A stretch of 5,492 nucleotides of DNA from Sporomusaceae bacterium UBA1887 (GTDB lineage Bacteria > Bacillota > Negativicutes > Sporomusales > DSM-15969). Shown in pieces: positions 1 through 5,492 of the stretch; within the stretch, counting starts at the first letter, position 1; every line of letters starts with the position of its first letter. The position numbers and the translations under genes are program-made. The stretch covers positions 26,863 through 32,354 of the forward strand of contig DDHB01000044.1 of NCBI GenBank assembly GCA_002337925.1, written 5' to 3'. The notes beneath the pieces were generated by a model. It was not told the origin of the DNA, did not search any database, and saw only the letters and a list, made by a program, of their open reading frames with translations.

Positions 1-14
1 GCAATTCGTTTCAT
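1..14 (-). CDS. 5' end of a truncated gene, third gene of the RND operon (possibly an outer-membrane efflux channel)
   Basis: Only four complete codons are visible, reading M-K-R-I, before the window ends. The start is supported by a strong Shine-Dalgarno, GAGGAGG, placed 6 nt upstream of the ATG. The gap to the permease stop codon is 11 nt, so the gene is almost certainly co-transcribed and probably translationally coupled to the pump genes. A basic M-K-R start would suit a signal peptide, and operons of an RND adaptor plus an HAE1 permease often end with a TolC-type outer-membrane factor. That identity is an inference from context alone; a regulator or another membrane protein remains possible. 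Confidence 0.6.
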
Positions 15-20
15 ACCTTA

Positions 21-27
21 CCTCCTC
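21..27 (-). promoter_or_regulatory. Shine-Dalgarno overlapping the permease stop codon
   Basis: On the minus strand the bases read TGAGGAGGTAAGGTATG. The TGA is the permease stop, its last two bases belong to the GAGGAGG ribosome site, and ATG follows after 6 nt. Ribosomes ending the permease would therefore stop on top of the initiation site of the next gene, an arrangement typical of coupled translation of complex subunits. Confidence 0.85.
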
Positions 28-3000
28 ACATACTGATAGTTTCTTGGCTGTTCCGATTTTTTATGTACAACCGGAATCTCTCAATTAGTAGATATACTAA
101 AGGAATAACAATTAAAGTTAAAAAGGTCGATGTTATGAGACCGCCGATCAGCACCACTCCCATTGAAGAACGGAGCTCTGCTCCGGCACCGATTCCCAAT
201 GCAATGGGAATCATCCCAAAGATCATGGCCAAAGTGGTCATAATGATTGGTCTGAGGCGCACCATACCAGCCTCAATTAACGCCTCTGTCAACGGCATGC
301 CCTGCTGCCGCAGTTGATTCGTATAATCAACAAGCAATATAGCATTTTTTGTAACAATCCCCATCAGCATGATGACACCAATTAATGACATAATATTGAT
401 TGTTTTACCCGAAACCAGCAGCCCGATAATAGCCCCTATTAAGGAAAAGGGCAGCGATAACATAATGGTCAAGGGATGAATAAAGCTCTCAAATTCAGCT
501 GCTAATACCATATATATGAGGATAATACCCAGAATAAGAGCTTTCAAAATTTCTTTAAAAGCATCCTGCATCGATTGAGCCTGTCCGACAAGGCGGAACG
601 AATAGCCTAGTGGAAGATTCATCGTAGGAATAAATTCTCTCACCTTGGCAATTATTTCACCAGGTGATGCCCCCACCGCATTGGCGTAGACAATGACCTG
701 GCGCTGTCTTCCTTCGCGATCAATCTGAGTAGGCCCTGAAGACAATTTAACCTGTGCAATATCGCCTAAGCGCACAAAGGTACCCGAAGCAGTAGAAATT
801 CTGAGATTCTCCACATCGTGAATACTTAACCGAAAATCAGGATGCAGCCGCACTCGTATATCATAATCATTATCACCGATATTGTATTGATTCTTGGTGG
901 TTTTTCCAAGAAAAGCCATTTGAATGACATCGCCTGCAACGGAAGCATTAATACCAATATCTCCCATACGGGCCGGATCAATCCGAATTTGTACCTCCGG
1001 CTCTGACTGTTCACTGGAAATATCCACATCAGTCGTTCCTGGAATTTGTTCGATATGATCAGCAAGCTCCTGCGCATAGTGGTTCAGTAATTCCAGTTCT
1101 GCGCCGCGCAAGGCAACCTGCACGGGGCGAGTATCCCCTCTGCCGACGCCTTGAGTGCTTTGCACTGCAACTTTAACAGCCTGGACATTACGAAATTTCA
1201 TACGCAATTCATCCATGATCTGCATCATCGATCGTTTCCTGTCACCTGCGTCGACAAGCCGAATACCAATCATCGTCCGATAGGTCTGCCGGTTTGTGCC
1301 GATAATCATAAACGCTGATTTAAGTTCAGGAATGGAGAGTACTTCTTTCTCGATGGGAGACGAATATTCTTTCATTTTATCAATAGAAGTACCTGCAGGA
1401 GCAGTGGCAATAATATTAAATTCGCCTGAATCATACGTTGGCTGAAACTCCACTCCCAGAAATGGCACTAGCGCGGCATTAATAAATAATGATAATACAG
1501 CTAATGCAACCATCTTTTTAGGGCGTTCCAGAGCCCAGCGCAGAATCTGACCGTAAACATTACGAAAAGCAACAAAACCCCTTTCCCATTTATCAAGGAA
1601 ACGCTGCAGACAGGAAGCTTGTTTTTGCTCACCATGATTAGTCAACCAATATGCTGACAGCATTGGGGTTAAAGTAAAAGCGCCGAATAGGGAAAAAGCC
1701 ACCGCGAAGGCAATAGTCAGACCGAACTGCTTAAAAAACTGCCCGATGATTTCCCCCATATTCGCAACAGGCACAAAAACTGCCAAAATGGATAAGGTTG
1801 TCGCCATAACTGCTAAGGCAATTTCTGTTGTACCGTCACGAGCAGCCTCAAAGGCAGACTTGCCCTCCTCCAAATGGCGATAAATGTTTTCAATAATAAC
1901 AATTGCATCATCAATCAGAATGCCGACTGCCAAGCTTAGCCCCATTAGTGACATGGTGTTTAACGTAAAATTCATTGTCTTAAGCAAGAAAAAGGTTGCA
2001 ATAACGGAAGTTGGAATGGCAATAGCACCAATTAATGTAGCTCGGCTATTCTGTAAGAACAAATAGGTAATCGCCACGGCAAGCAAGCCGCCAAAAACAA
2101 GTGAAACCAGTACGTCCTCAACACTATCACGAATGTATACCGATCCATCGCGGACTGTCAGTACCTGAATATCAGGCGGTAATACACGCTGCTGCATATC
2201 TTCCATTGCTTTTTTAACCCGCTCAGCAACATCAACTGTATTTGTGCCAGATTGCTTTTGGACAGAAACCATAACACTAGGCGTACCATTAGCCCGGGAA
2301 TAGACTCTTTCTTCCGACCAACCATCTTCAACTGTTACTACATCGCCTAACCGTACCAGATGGCCGCCCTGATTCGCTACAATAATATTTTTTATATCCT
2401 GAATGTCTTTGTATTTGCCAATTGTCCTGACTGTCAACTCCAGTCCTCTGTCATTAACGCGGCCACCGGGAGTATTGCTATTCTGGGTATTGACAATGTC
2501 CAGAATTTGTTGATAGGTAATGCCATAGGCTTCCAATTTGCGCGGATCCACTAGCAGCTGAATCTCCCTGTCTGATGCACCATAAACATCAACTTGGCCA
2601 ACCCCATCCAGGCGCTGGAGTTCATCTTTTACGATATCAACGGCTACTTTGCGAATATCACCTCTGCTTCTCGCATCAGAAACAAGGCTGAAATAGACGA
2701 TTGACTGTGAGTTAGGATCAAAGCGCTGCACGACAGGCTCATCAACCTGCTCCGGCAAGCGCTTGCGTACACTCGCTACTTTTTCCCGTACTTCATTAGC
2801 AGCTAGCTTAGGGTTAGTTCCAAACTCAAATTCAATAGTCGTCTGCGAAACACCCTCGCGGGATACGGACGACAACGTTTTGATACCCGCCACTGAACTA
2901 ACAGCATCTTCAACTGTCTTGGTTATTAAGCTTTCCATTTCTTCCGGTGAAGCACCGGTATAAGTCACTGAAACGGTAACAATCGGAAAATCAACATCAG

Positions 3001-3109
3001 GATTCAAATCAATCCCCAAAGTCGGATATGCTCCCAGACCAAAGACTACCAGCAGCATAACAAGCATGGTAGTAAAGACCGGCCGTTTAATAAATGTCTC
3101 TATATTCAT
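26..3109 (-). CDS. RND efflux permease subunit, HAE1 (AcrB/MexB-like) family
   Basis: This 1027-residue protein has the full length and layout of HAE1-type RND permeases, the proton-driven inner-membrane pumps of tripartite efflux systems. TM1 (about 12-32) is followed by a large periplasmic porter/docking region (about 33-330), TM2-TM6 (about 332-488), a cytoplasmic linker, TM7 (about 532-552), a second periplasmic region (about 553-850) and TM8-TM12 (about 853-1008). Proton-relay residues are intact: the Asp pair D400-D401 in TM4 (GILIDDAIVIIEN), K921 in TM10 (GIVTKNAILLVDY) and the TM11 block R951-L-R-P-I-I-M-T-T. The N-terminal FIKRPVFTTM is typical of the family, and no frameshift is apparent. 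It starts with ATG one base into the adaptor stop codon (TAATG). Its own ribosome site is weak (GGTG, 7 nt upstream), so it likely depends on adaptor translation. The Asp pair, Lys and length fit both HAE1 and heavy-metal pumps, but overall similarity favours HAE1. The substrate is unknown. Confidence 0.95.
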   Translation of the reverse strand: MNIETFIKRPVFTTMLVMLLVVFGLGAYPTLGIDLNPDVDFPIVTVSVTYTGASPEEMESLITKTVEDAVSSVAGIKTLSSVSREGVSQTTIEFEFGTNPKLAANEVREKVASVRKRLPEQVDEPVVQRFDPNSQSIVYFSLVSDARSRGDIRKVAVDIVKDELQRLDGVGQVDVYGASDREIQLLVDPRKLEAYGITYQQILDIVNTQNSNTPGGRVNDRGLELTVRTIGKYKDIQDIKNIIVANQGGHLVRLGDVVTVEDGWSEERVYSRANGTPSVMVSVQKQSGTNTVDVAERVKKAMEDMQQRVLPPDIQVLTVRDGSVYIRDSVEDVLVSLVFGGLLAVAITYLFLQNSRATLIGAIAIPTSVIATFFLLKTMNFTLNTMSLMGLSLAVGILIDDAIVIIENIYRHLEEGKSAFEAARDGTTEIALAVMATTLSILAVFVPVANMGEIIGQFFKQFGLTIAFAVAFSLFGAFTLTPMLSAYWLTNHGEQKQASCLQRFLDKWERGFVAFRNVYGQILRWALERPKKMVALAVLSLFINAALVPFLGVEFQPTYDSGEFNIIATAPAGTSIDKMKEYSSPIEKEVLSIPELKSAFMIIGTNRQTYRTMIGIRLVDAGDRKRSMMQIMDELRMKFRNVQAVKVAVQSTQGVGRGDTRPVQVALRGAELELLNHYAQELADHIEQIPGTTDVDISSEQSEPEVQIRIDPARMGDIGINASVAGDVIQMAFLGKTTKNQYNIGDNDYDIRVRLHPDFRLSIHDVENLRISTASGTFVRLGDIAQVKLSSGPTQIDREGRQRQVIVYANAVGASPGEIIAKVREFIPTMNLPLGYSFRLVGQAQSMQDAFKEILKALILGIILIYMVLAAEFESFIHPLTIMLSLPFSLIGAIIGLLVSGKTINIMSLIGVIMLMGIVTKNAILLVDYTNQLRQQGMPLTEALIEAGMVRLRPIIMTTLAMIFGMIPIALGIGAGAELRSSMGVVLIGGLITSTFLTLIVIPLVYLLIERFRLYIKNRNSQETISM

Positions 3110-4245
3110 TACTTGGCACCAGCCTTGGCACCGGCAATGACAGAGCCATCTTTCACTTTATTATGACCGGCTGTGATAATGACGTCTCCTTCTTGTAAGC
3201 CAGCCAAAACCTCAGCATACCCTTCACCAACGTACCCAAGCTTCAGAACACTTTGCTGTGCTACCCCCTGGGCATTTACGACAAATACCGTCTTTTGATC
3301 CTCTTTCATAACCAGAGCACTTTCCGGTACGGCAATTACATTTTTTCTAGCCTGAACCGGCGTAGATACATTGGCAAAAATACCGGGTTTCAACTCGCCT
3401 TGCGGGTTAGGAATAGTAATTTCTGCCGTAAAGGTGCGCGAAGGTGATGCTGCTGCAGGCGATAACCGAGTAATCACTCCGGAAAACTCTTTGTTCCCCA
3501 ATGCACTTACAAGTACTTTTACTGTTGATCCGATAATGATATCCTGCATCTGAGCTTCGCCAACAGTAGCTTTCGCCAGAAGTGAGCTGGTATCGGCAAG
3601 TGTTACAATTGCCGATCCGCTTTTTGTATAATATCCGGATTGTACGAATCTTTTAATAACAACACCATTACGGGGAGCAGTAATATTGGCATTTTCCAGT
3701 CGCGCCGTCAATAAAGACATATTCCCTTCAGCCGACCGAAGCTGCCCTAACGCTAGATCCCTTTTAATACGCATAGTGTCCAGTGTTTGCAGGGAAACAG
3801 CGCCTTGTTTCGCAAGAGCGTCATTTCTGCGAAGATCCAGTTCAGCCTGCTCTAATCCTGCCTGGGCAGTCAATAAATTTCCTTCTGCCTGTATGACTTG
3901 TGCTGCAAGTTCATTTGTATCTAGTGTTGCAACAATATCACCGGCTTTTACCCCATCACCTTCCTCTACTACCAGCCGGTCAATACGTCCGTCTACTTTG
4001 GACGATATATCCGCACTCCATACCGGCTCAAGATTAGCGGAAAATAGTAATGTGGGTGTAATGTCACGGCGTGTTACGACTGCAGTTTCAACTGCAACTG
4101 CCCGGCCTTGTGTTGCCTTGTCGGCTCGGTCCTTATTGGCAGCCAAGTTTGTGTAAATTCGATAGCTGATGGTTAGTGTCAATATAAGGAATACAATAAT
4201 TGCGCCAATCATTATTCTTTTGTTCTTAAATGCCAATCTGCTCAT
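3109..4245 (-). CDS. RND efflux periplasmic adaptor subunit (membrane fusion protein, HlyD/AcrA-like)
   Basis: This 378-residue protein (375 if the TTG at 4236 is used) should link the permease to an outer-membrane channel. A basic N-terminus leads into a hydrophobic anchor at about 11-28. There is no lipobox cysteine, so it is probably held by an uncleaved signal anchor rather than a lipid. The first lipoyl half-motif is at about 80-109 (KVDGRIDRLVVEEGDGVKAG), an alpha-helical hairpin rich in Ala, Gln, Leu and Glu spans about 111-184, and the second lipoyl half is at about 187-217 (ITAPRNGVV). A beta-barrel follows (about 220-297, with LKPGIFANV at 286-293), then a membrane-proximal domain (about 300-370, with AVPESALV). 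The tail is AGAKAGAK, made by a 12-bp tandem repeat. The stop overlaps the permease start by one base. The annotated ATG abuts GGAGG with no spacer, so initiation at TTG 4236 is a serious alternative. Substrate specificity cannot be deduced. Confidence 0.93.
   Translation of the reverse strand: MSRLAFKNKRIMIGAIIVFLILTLTISYRIYTNLAANKDRADKATQGRAVAVETAVVTRRDITPTLLFSANLEPVWSADISSKVDGRIDRLVVEEGDGVKAGDIVATLDTNELAAQVIQAEGNLLTAQAGLEQAELDLRRNDALAKQGAVSLQTLDTMRIKRDLALGQLRSAEGNMSLLTARLENANITAPRNGVVIKRFVQSGYYTKSGSAIVTLADTSSLLAKATVGEAQMQDIIIGSTVKVLVSALGNKEFSGVITRLSPAAASPSRTFTAEITIPNPQGELKPGIFANVSTPVQARKNVIAVPESALVMKEDQKTVFVVNAQGVAQQSVLKLGYVGEGYAEVLAGLQEGDVIITAGHNKVKDGSVIAGAKAGAK
3112..3135 (-). repeat. 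12-bp tandem repeat at the adaptor 3' end
   Basis: Two adjacent 12-bp units, GCCGGTGCCAAG and GCTGGTGCCAAG, differ at one base and encode the terminal AGAK-AGAK. The second copy also carries GGTG, the only Shine-Dalgarno-like match at proper distance (7 nt) from the permease ATG. It is probably a slippage duplication that lengthens a flexible tail. Confidence 0.8.
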
Positions 4246-4250
4246 CCTCC
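4246..4250 (-). promoter_or_regulatory. Shine-Dalgarno GGAGG of the adaptor; spacing favours a TTG start
   Basis: The minus strand reads CTGGAGGATGAGCAGATTGGC. GGAGG directly touches the ATG at 4245, leaving no spacer, whereas bacterial initiation normally needs about 5-10 nt. The in-frame TTG at 4236-4234 is exactly 9 nt from GGAGG. TTG starts are common in Firmicutes. Starting there would remove only M-S-R from the N-terminus and leave the membrane anchor intact. Confidence 0.7.
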
Positions 4251-4255
4251 AGATA

Positions 4256-4280
4256 GAATACCATTATCCGGTAAGTATTC
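4256..4280 (-). repeat. Inverted repeat in the efflux operon leader (possible operator or mRNA hairpin)
   Basis: Perfect 6-bp arms, GAATAC (4280-4275) and GTATTC (4261-4256), flank 13 nt; as RNA a seventh U-G pair can form. Inside the spacer is a smaller imperfect palindrome, TTACCGGATAA. The element ends 5 nt before the adaptor's GGAGG and overlaps the 3' half of the leader mini-ORF. It could be a repressor operator (TetR- or MarR-like regulators often control RND operons) or a hairpin affecting ribosome access. Six-base arms can arise by chance, and no regulator gene is visible in the window. Confidence 0.4.
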
Positions 4281-4290
4281 GACTGGCCAT
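4264..4290 (-). other. Candidate 8-codon leader ORF upstream of the adaptor
   Basis: ATG at 4290 opens a reading frame M-A-S-R-I-L-T-G ending in TAA at 4266-4264. It has a better-placed ribosome site than the adaptor ATG itself: AGGAG at 4301-4297, with a 6-nt spacer. The frame is the same as the adaptor's, with the stop only 18 nt before the adaptor ATG. The stop also overlaps a second ATG (TAATG) that opens a 12-codon frame running across the adaptor start. It may be a regulatory leader peptide, or the leftover of a longer adaptor N-terminus cut by a nonsense mutation. It may also be a chance occurrence, and there is no recognised family. Confidence 0.35.
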
Positions 4291-4319
4291 TTGACTCTCC
4301 TGCCTGAACCGAAATTTTA

Positions 4320-4348
4320 ACATTAGAAAAAGACTTAGCTTATGCCAA
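4320..4348 (-). promoter_or_regulatory. Candidate sigma-70-type promoter of the efflux operon
   Basis: TTGGCA (4348-4343, five of six matches to TTGACA) is followed after 17 nt by TAATGT (4325-4320). The latter keeps the most conserved -10 bases (T, A and final T) but matches only three of six overall. Transcription would begin near 4313, leaving a leader of about 70 nt that includes the mini-ORF and inverted repeat. The -35 box lies inside the aroK terminator stem. A promoter is expected here because the terminator isolates the pump genes from aroK, but the box match is modest. Confidence 0.3.
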
Positions 4349-4353
4349 GTCCT
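4327..4353 (-). terminator. Rho-independent terminator after aroK
   Basis: On the minus strand GACTTGGC (4351-4344), loop ATAA (4343-4340) and GCTAAGTC (4339-4332) form an 8-bp stem with one G-U pair. It can be extended by a G-U and an A-U pair at its base. TTTTT (4331-4327) follows at once. The hairpin begins 16-18 nt after the aroK stop. It should end the pilO-aroK transcript and make the RND genes a separate transcription unit. Confidence 0.85.
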
Positions 4354-4368
4354 CATTATCGCTGAATA

Positions 4369-4899
4369 TTAACTTTTCCCCTTTAAATAGCCACTTTGAC
4401 GAAGAAACACAATAATCCTTTCCGCAACCTGGTGAGGCGATAATACGCTTGTATCGATAATAAAATCTGCCTTTTGGTATATACCGACACGCTGCTCCAG
4501 CAAAGCTGCCACTTTTTCGCGAGGATTTTCACAATCCAGCAGGGGCCGTATCCCTTTGCGCCTGCCGGTCCGTTCAACAATTGTATCTACTGATGCAGTC
4601 AGTGACACGATTATTCCATTTGCTTTAAGCTTATTGAAATTATCGGGGTCCAATACTGAGCCGCCGCCTGTAGCAATAACACTATAGGAATAGCGGGCCA
4701 CCTTAGCAATAATTGCTTTTTCCTTTTGACGAAACGCGAATTCTCCATGTAACTTGAAATATTCTGACACCGTCATATTACACTCTAGCTCGAACTTGCG
4801 GTCAATATCCACAAAAGGGCGGCCTAACCGGCTGGCTAGTAGCCTACCCGTACTGGTTTTTCCTGTTCCCATAAATCCGATTAATACAACATTTTTCAC
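4369..4899 (-). CDS. aroK: Shikimate kinase
   Basis: This 176-residue cytoplasmic enzyme phosphorylates shikimate with ATP to shikimate 3-phosphate, in the route to chorismate and aromatic amino acids. The length is normal for the family. All core motifs are visible: the P-loop GFMGTGKT (8-15), the D-I-D metal/substrate motif (D31, D33), FRQKE with shikimate-binding R57 (56-60), the GGG shikimate loop (78-80), the lid segment around R118-P-L-L, and the late R137 in the EQR-V-G-I-Y block. The start is GTG, 7 nt from GAGG; the nearby ATG at 4904 is out of frame and meets a stop after two codons. It follows pilO by 32 nt and is probably co-transcribed with it; a terminator follows. AroK and AroL cannot be told apart by motif, but neighbourhood beside pilus genes is familiar for aroK. 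No other aro gene is present in the window. Confidence 0.97.
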   Translation of the reverse strand: MKNVVLIGFMGTGKTSTGRLLASRLGRPFVDIDRKFELECNMTVSEYFKLHGEFAFRQKEKAIIAKVARYSYSVIATGGGSVLDPDNFNKLKANGIIVSLTASVDTIVERTGRRKGIRPLLDCENPREKVAALLEQRVGIYQKADFIIDTSVLSPHQVAERIIVFLRQSGYLKGKS

Positions 4900-4902
4900 T
4901 GC

Positions 4903-4910
4903 ATCACCTC
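4903..4910 (-). promoter_or_regulatory. Ribosome binding site fixing the GTG start of aroK
   Basis: GAGGTGAT (4910-4903) matches an eight-base run of the full anti-Shine-Dalgarno complement AGGAGGTGATCC. It lies just upstream of GTG at 4899, with 7 nt between GAGG and the start. The next in-frame ATG is far inside the P-loop region, so GTG is the only start that keeps the conserved KNVVLIGFMG beginning. Confidence 0.75.
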
Positions 4911-4931
4911 TGCACTGCTGCTCATAGTTTG

Positions 4932-5492
4932 TTACTTTTGTACACCAGGAGCAGCACCAGATGCAAGTCCATAGGTATAAACCTGCACGGTTATCTTACC
5001 CTCAATAACACCTGATTTAACCTGAACAGCAAGCGCTGCCGCAGAACTAAAACGCTGCATTCCCTCCAGCCGCTGGAAAAAATCCAGCATTTGAAAGTAA
5101 TCTCCTTTGATTGTCATAGTAACAGAAAATTCACGATATCCATTTTTAGGCTCAGCCTGATTAGGAACAATCTCAGCTACTTGAACGCCACTCAATTGAG
5201 CAGCTTGCTCAGCTTGTATTAGAAAGCTTGCAATATCGGGATCATTTGGCAAAAGCTGATCAATAAACAGCAGTTTTTTATCCAACTCAGCTAAGTATTG
5301 TGTTCCATCAGGATGAGCAATGCCATAACCTTCAATTAGCTGTACGGCTTGCCTGGCAGCAGCCAAATCAGCCCGCAGACCTACAATTCTTTCTTGCTGA
5401 GGAAACCATAATGCTGCAAGAAACAGATAAATACTTGCCAGACAAATGATACTCCCTGCCAGAGTCCTGCGCCTAAACAGTAATTTAGCAAT
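4932..5492 (-). CDS. pilO: PilO-like type IV pilus assembly protein, 5' end outside the window
   Basis: The frame is open to the right edge, giving 186 visible residues and a TAA stop; only a short N-terminal piece should be missing, since PilO proteins are about 200 residues. A basic stretch (KLLFRRR, visible residues 3-9) precedes one transmembrane helix (about 11-30). A helical, probably coiled-coil segment follows (about 31-80, starting PQQERIVGLRADL), then a ferredoxin-like PilO domain. Recognisable parts are LLPNDPDIASFL near 80-91 and YREFSVTMTIKGDYFQMLDF near 119-138. PilO is a bitopic inner-membrane protein that pairs with PilN and, through PilM, aligns the pilus machine. A TTG at 5366 could be taken as a start but would discard the membrane helix. 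The related type II secretion proteins (GspM) are the main alternative. It lies 32 nt upstream of aroK. Confidence 0.82.
   Translation of the reverse strand: MAKLLFRRRTLAGSIICLASIYLFLAALWFPQQERIVGLRADLAAARQAVQLIEGYGIAHPDGTQYLAELDKKLLFIDQLLPNDPDIASFLIQAEQAAQLSGVQVAEIVPNQAEPKNGYREFSVTMTIKGDYFQMLDFFQRLEGMQRFSSAAALAVQVKSGVIEGKITVQVYTYGLASGAAPGVQK

Noticed and set aside
826..1077. 83-codon minus-strand open frame inside the permease
   Set aside because: It is an alternative frame within a well-conserved periplasmic region of the permease, with no domain or independent context.
26..3109. Heavy-metal (CzcA-type) RND pump
   Set aside because: Overall sequence resembles HAE1 permeases, and neither the adaptor nor the permease shows His- or Met-rich metal-binding segments.
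3686..4156. 156-codon open frame on the plus strand opposite the adaptor
   Set aside because: It lies wholly antisense to a gene with clear family motifs, is rich in Ser, Ala and Arg with no recognisable domain, and has no convincing ribosome site. It is a shadow of the adaptor's codon pattern.
4291..4318. TTGACT on the plus strand followed after 17 nt by ATTTTA, a possible divergent promoter
   Set aside because: The -10 match is poor and there is no plus-strand gene for it to serve.
4896..4925. Nine-codon mini-ORF between pilO and aroK overlapping the aroK GTG
   Set aside because: It lacks any Shine-Dalgarno upstream of its ATG, unlike the mini-ORF before the adaptor, so a chance occurrence is the simpler explanation.
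5366..5366. TTG as the start of the PilO-like protein
   Set aside because: The frame continues upstream to the window edge and encodes the basic segment and transmembrane helix expected of PilO, so the true start is outside the window.

Overview
All genes in this window lie on the minus strand, so transcription runs from high to low coordinates. In that order they are: a PilO-like type IV pilus protein (cut by the right edge), shikimate kinase (aroK), an intrinsic terminator, then an efflux operon. The operon consists of an RND periplasmic adaptor, a full-length HAE1-type RND permease, and the first four codons of another gene (cut by the left edge).

The host is inferred to be a diderm Firmicute, most likely of the Negativicutes (Sporomusa/Pelosinus type). 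Three things suggest this. Shine-Dalgarno sequences are strong and close to GGAGG, base composition is moderate, and a tripartite RND pump sits beside a PilO protein, which implies an outer membrane. No marker gene proves the taxonomy, and another Gram-negative-type lineage with strong Shine-Dalgarno sites is possible.

Right block (4369-5492): pilO and aroK are 32 nt apart and probably co-transcribed. aroK starts with GTG and is followed by a clean hairpin-plus-T-tract terminator at 4327-4353. A pilus operon ending in aroK recalls the pilMNOPQ-aroK-aroB order of gammaproteobacteria, but no pilP, pilQ or aroB lies between or after the genes here.

Left block (1-4245): the adaptor and permease overlap by one base (TAATG). 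The permease stop codon is built into the Shine-Dalgarno of the next gene, so this is a tightly coupled operon. The adaptor should tether to the inner membrane and bridge the permease to an outer-membrane channel. The truncated gene at 1-14 is in the place where a TolC-type channel gene would be expected. The pump's substrate cannot be read from the sequence.

The least ordinary part is the 123-nt leader between aroK and the adaptor. It holds the terminator, a weak candidate promoter overlapping it, an 8-codon mini-ORF with a good ribosome site in the adaptor's own frame, and an inverted repeat just before the adaptor's GGAGG. That GGAGG touches the first ATG, so the true adaptor start may be a TTG nine bases further on. 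I see no mobile elements, CRISPR arrays, RNA genes or wholly novel multi-gene system. Apart from this leader the window is a conventional chromosomal region.
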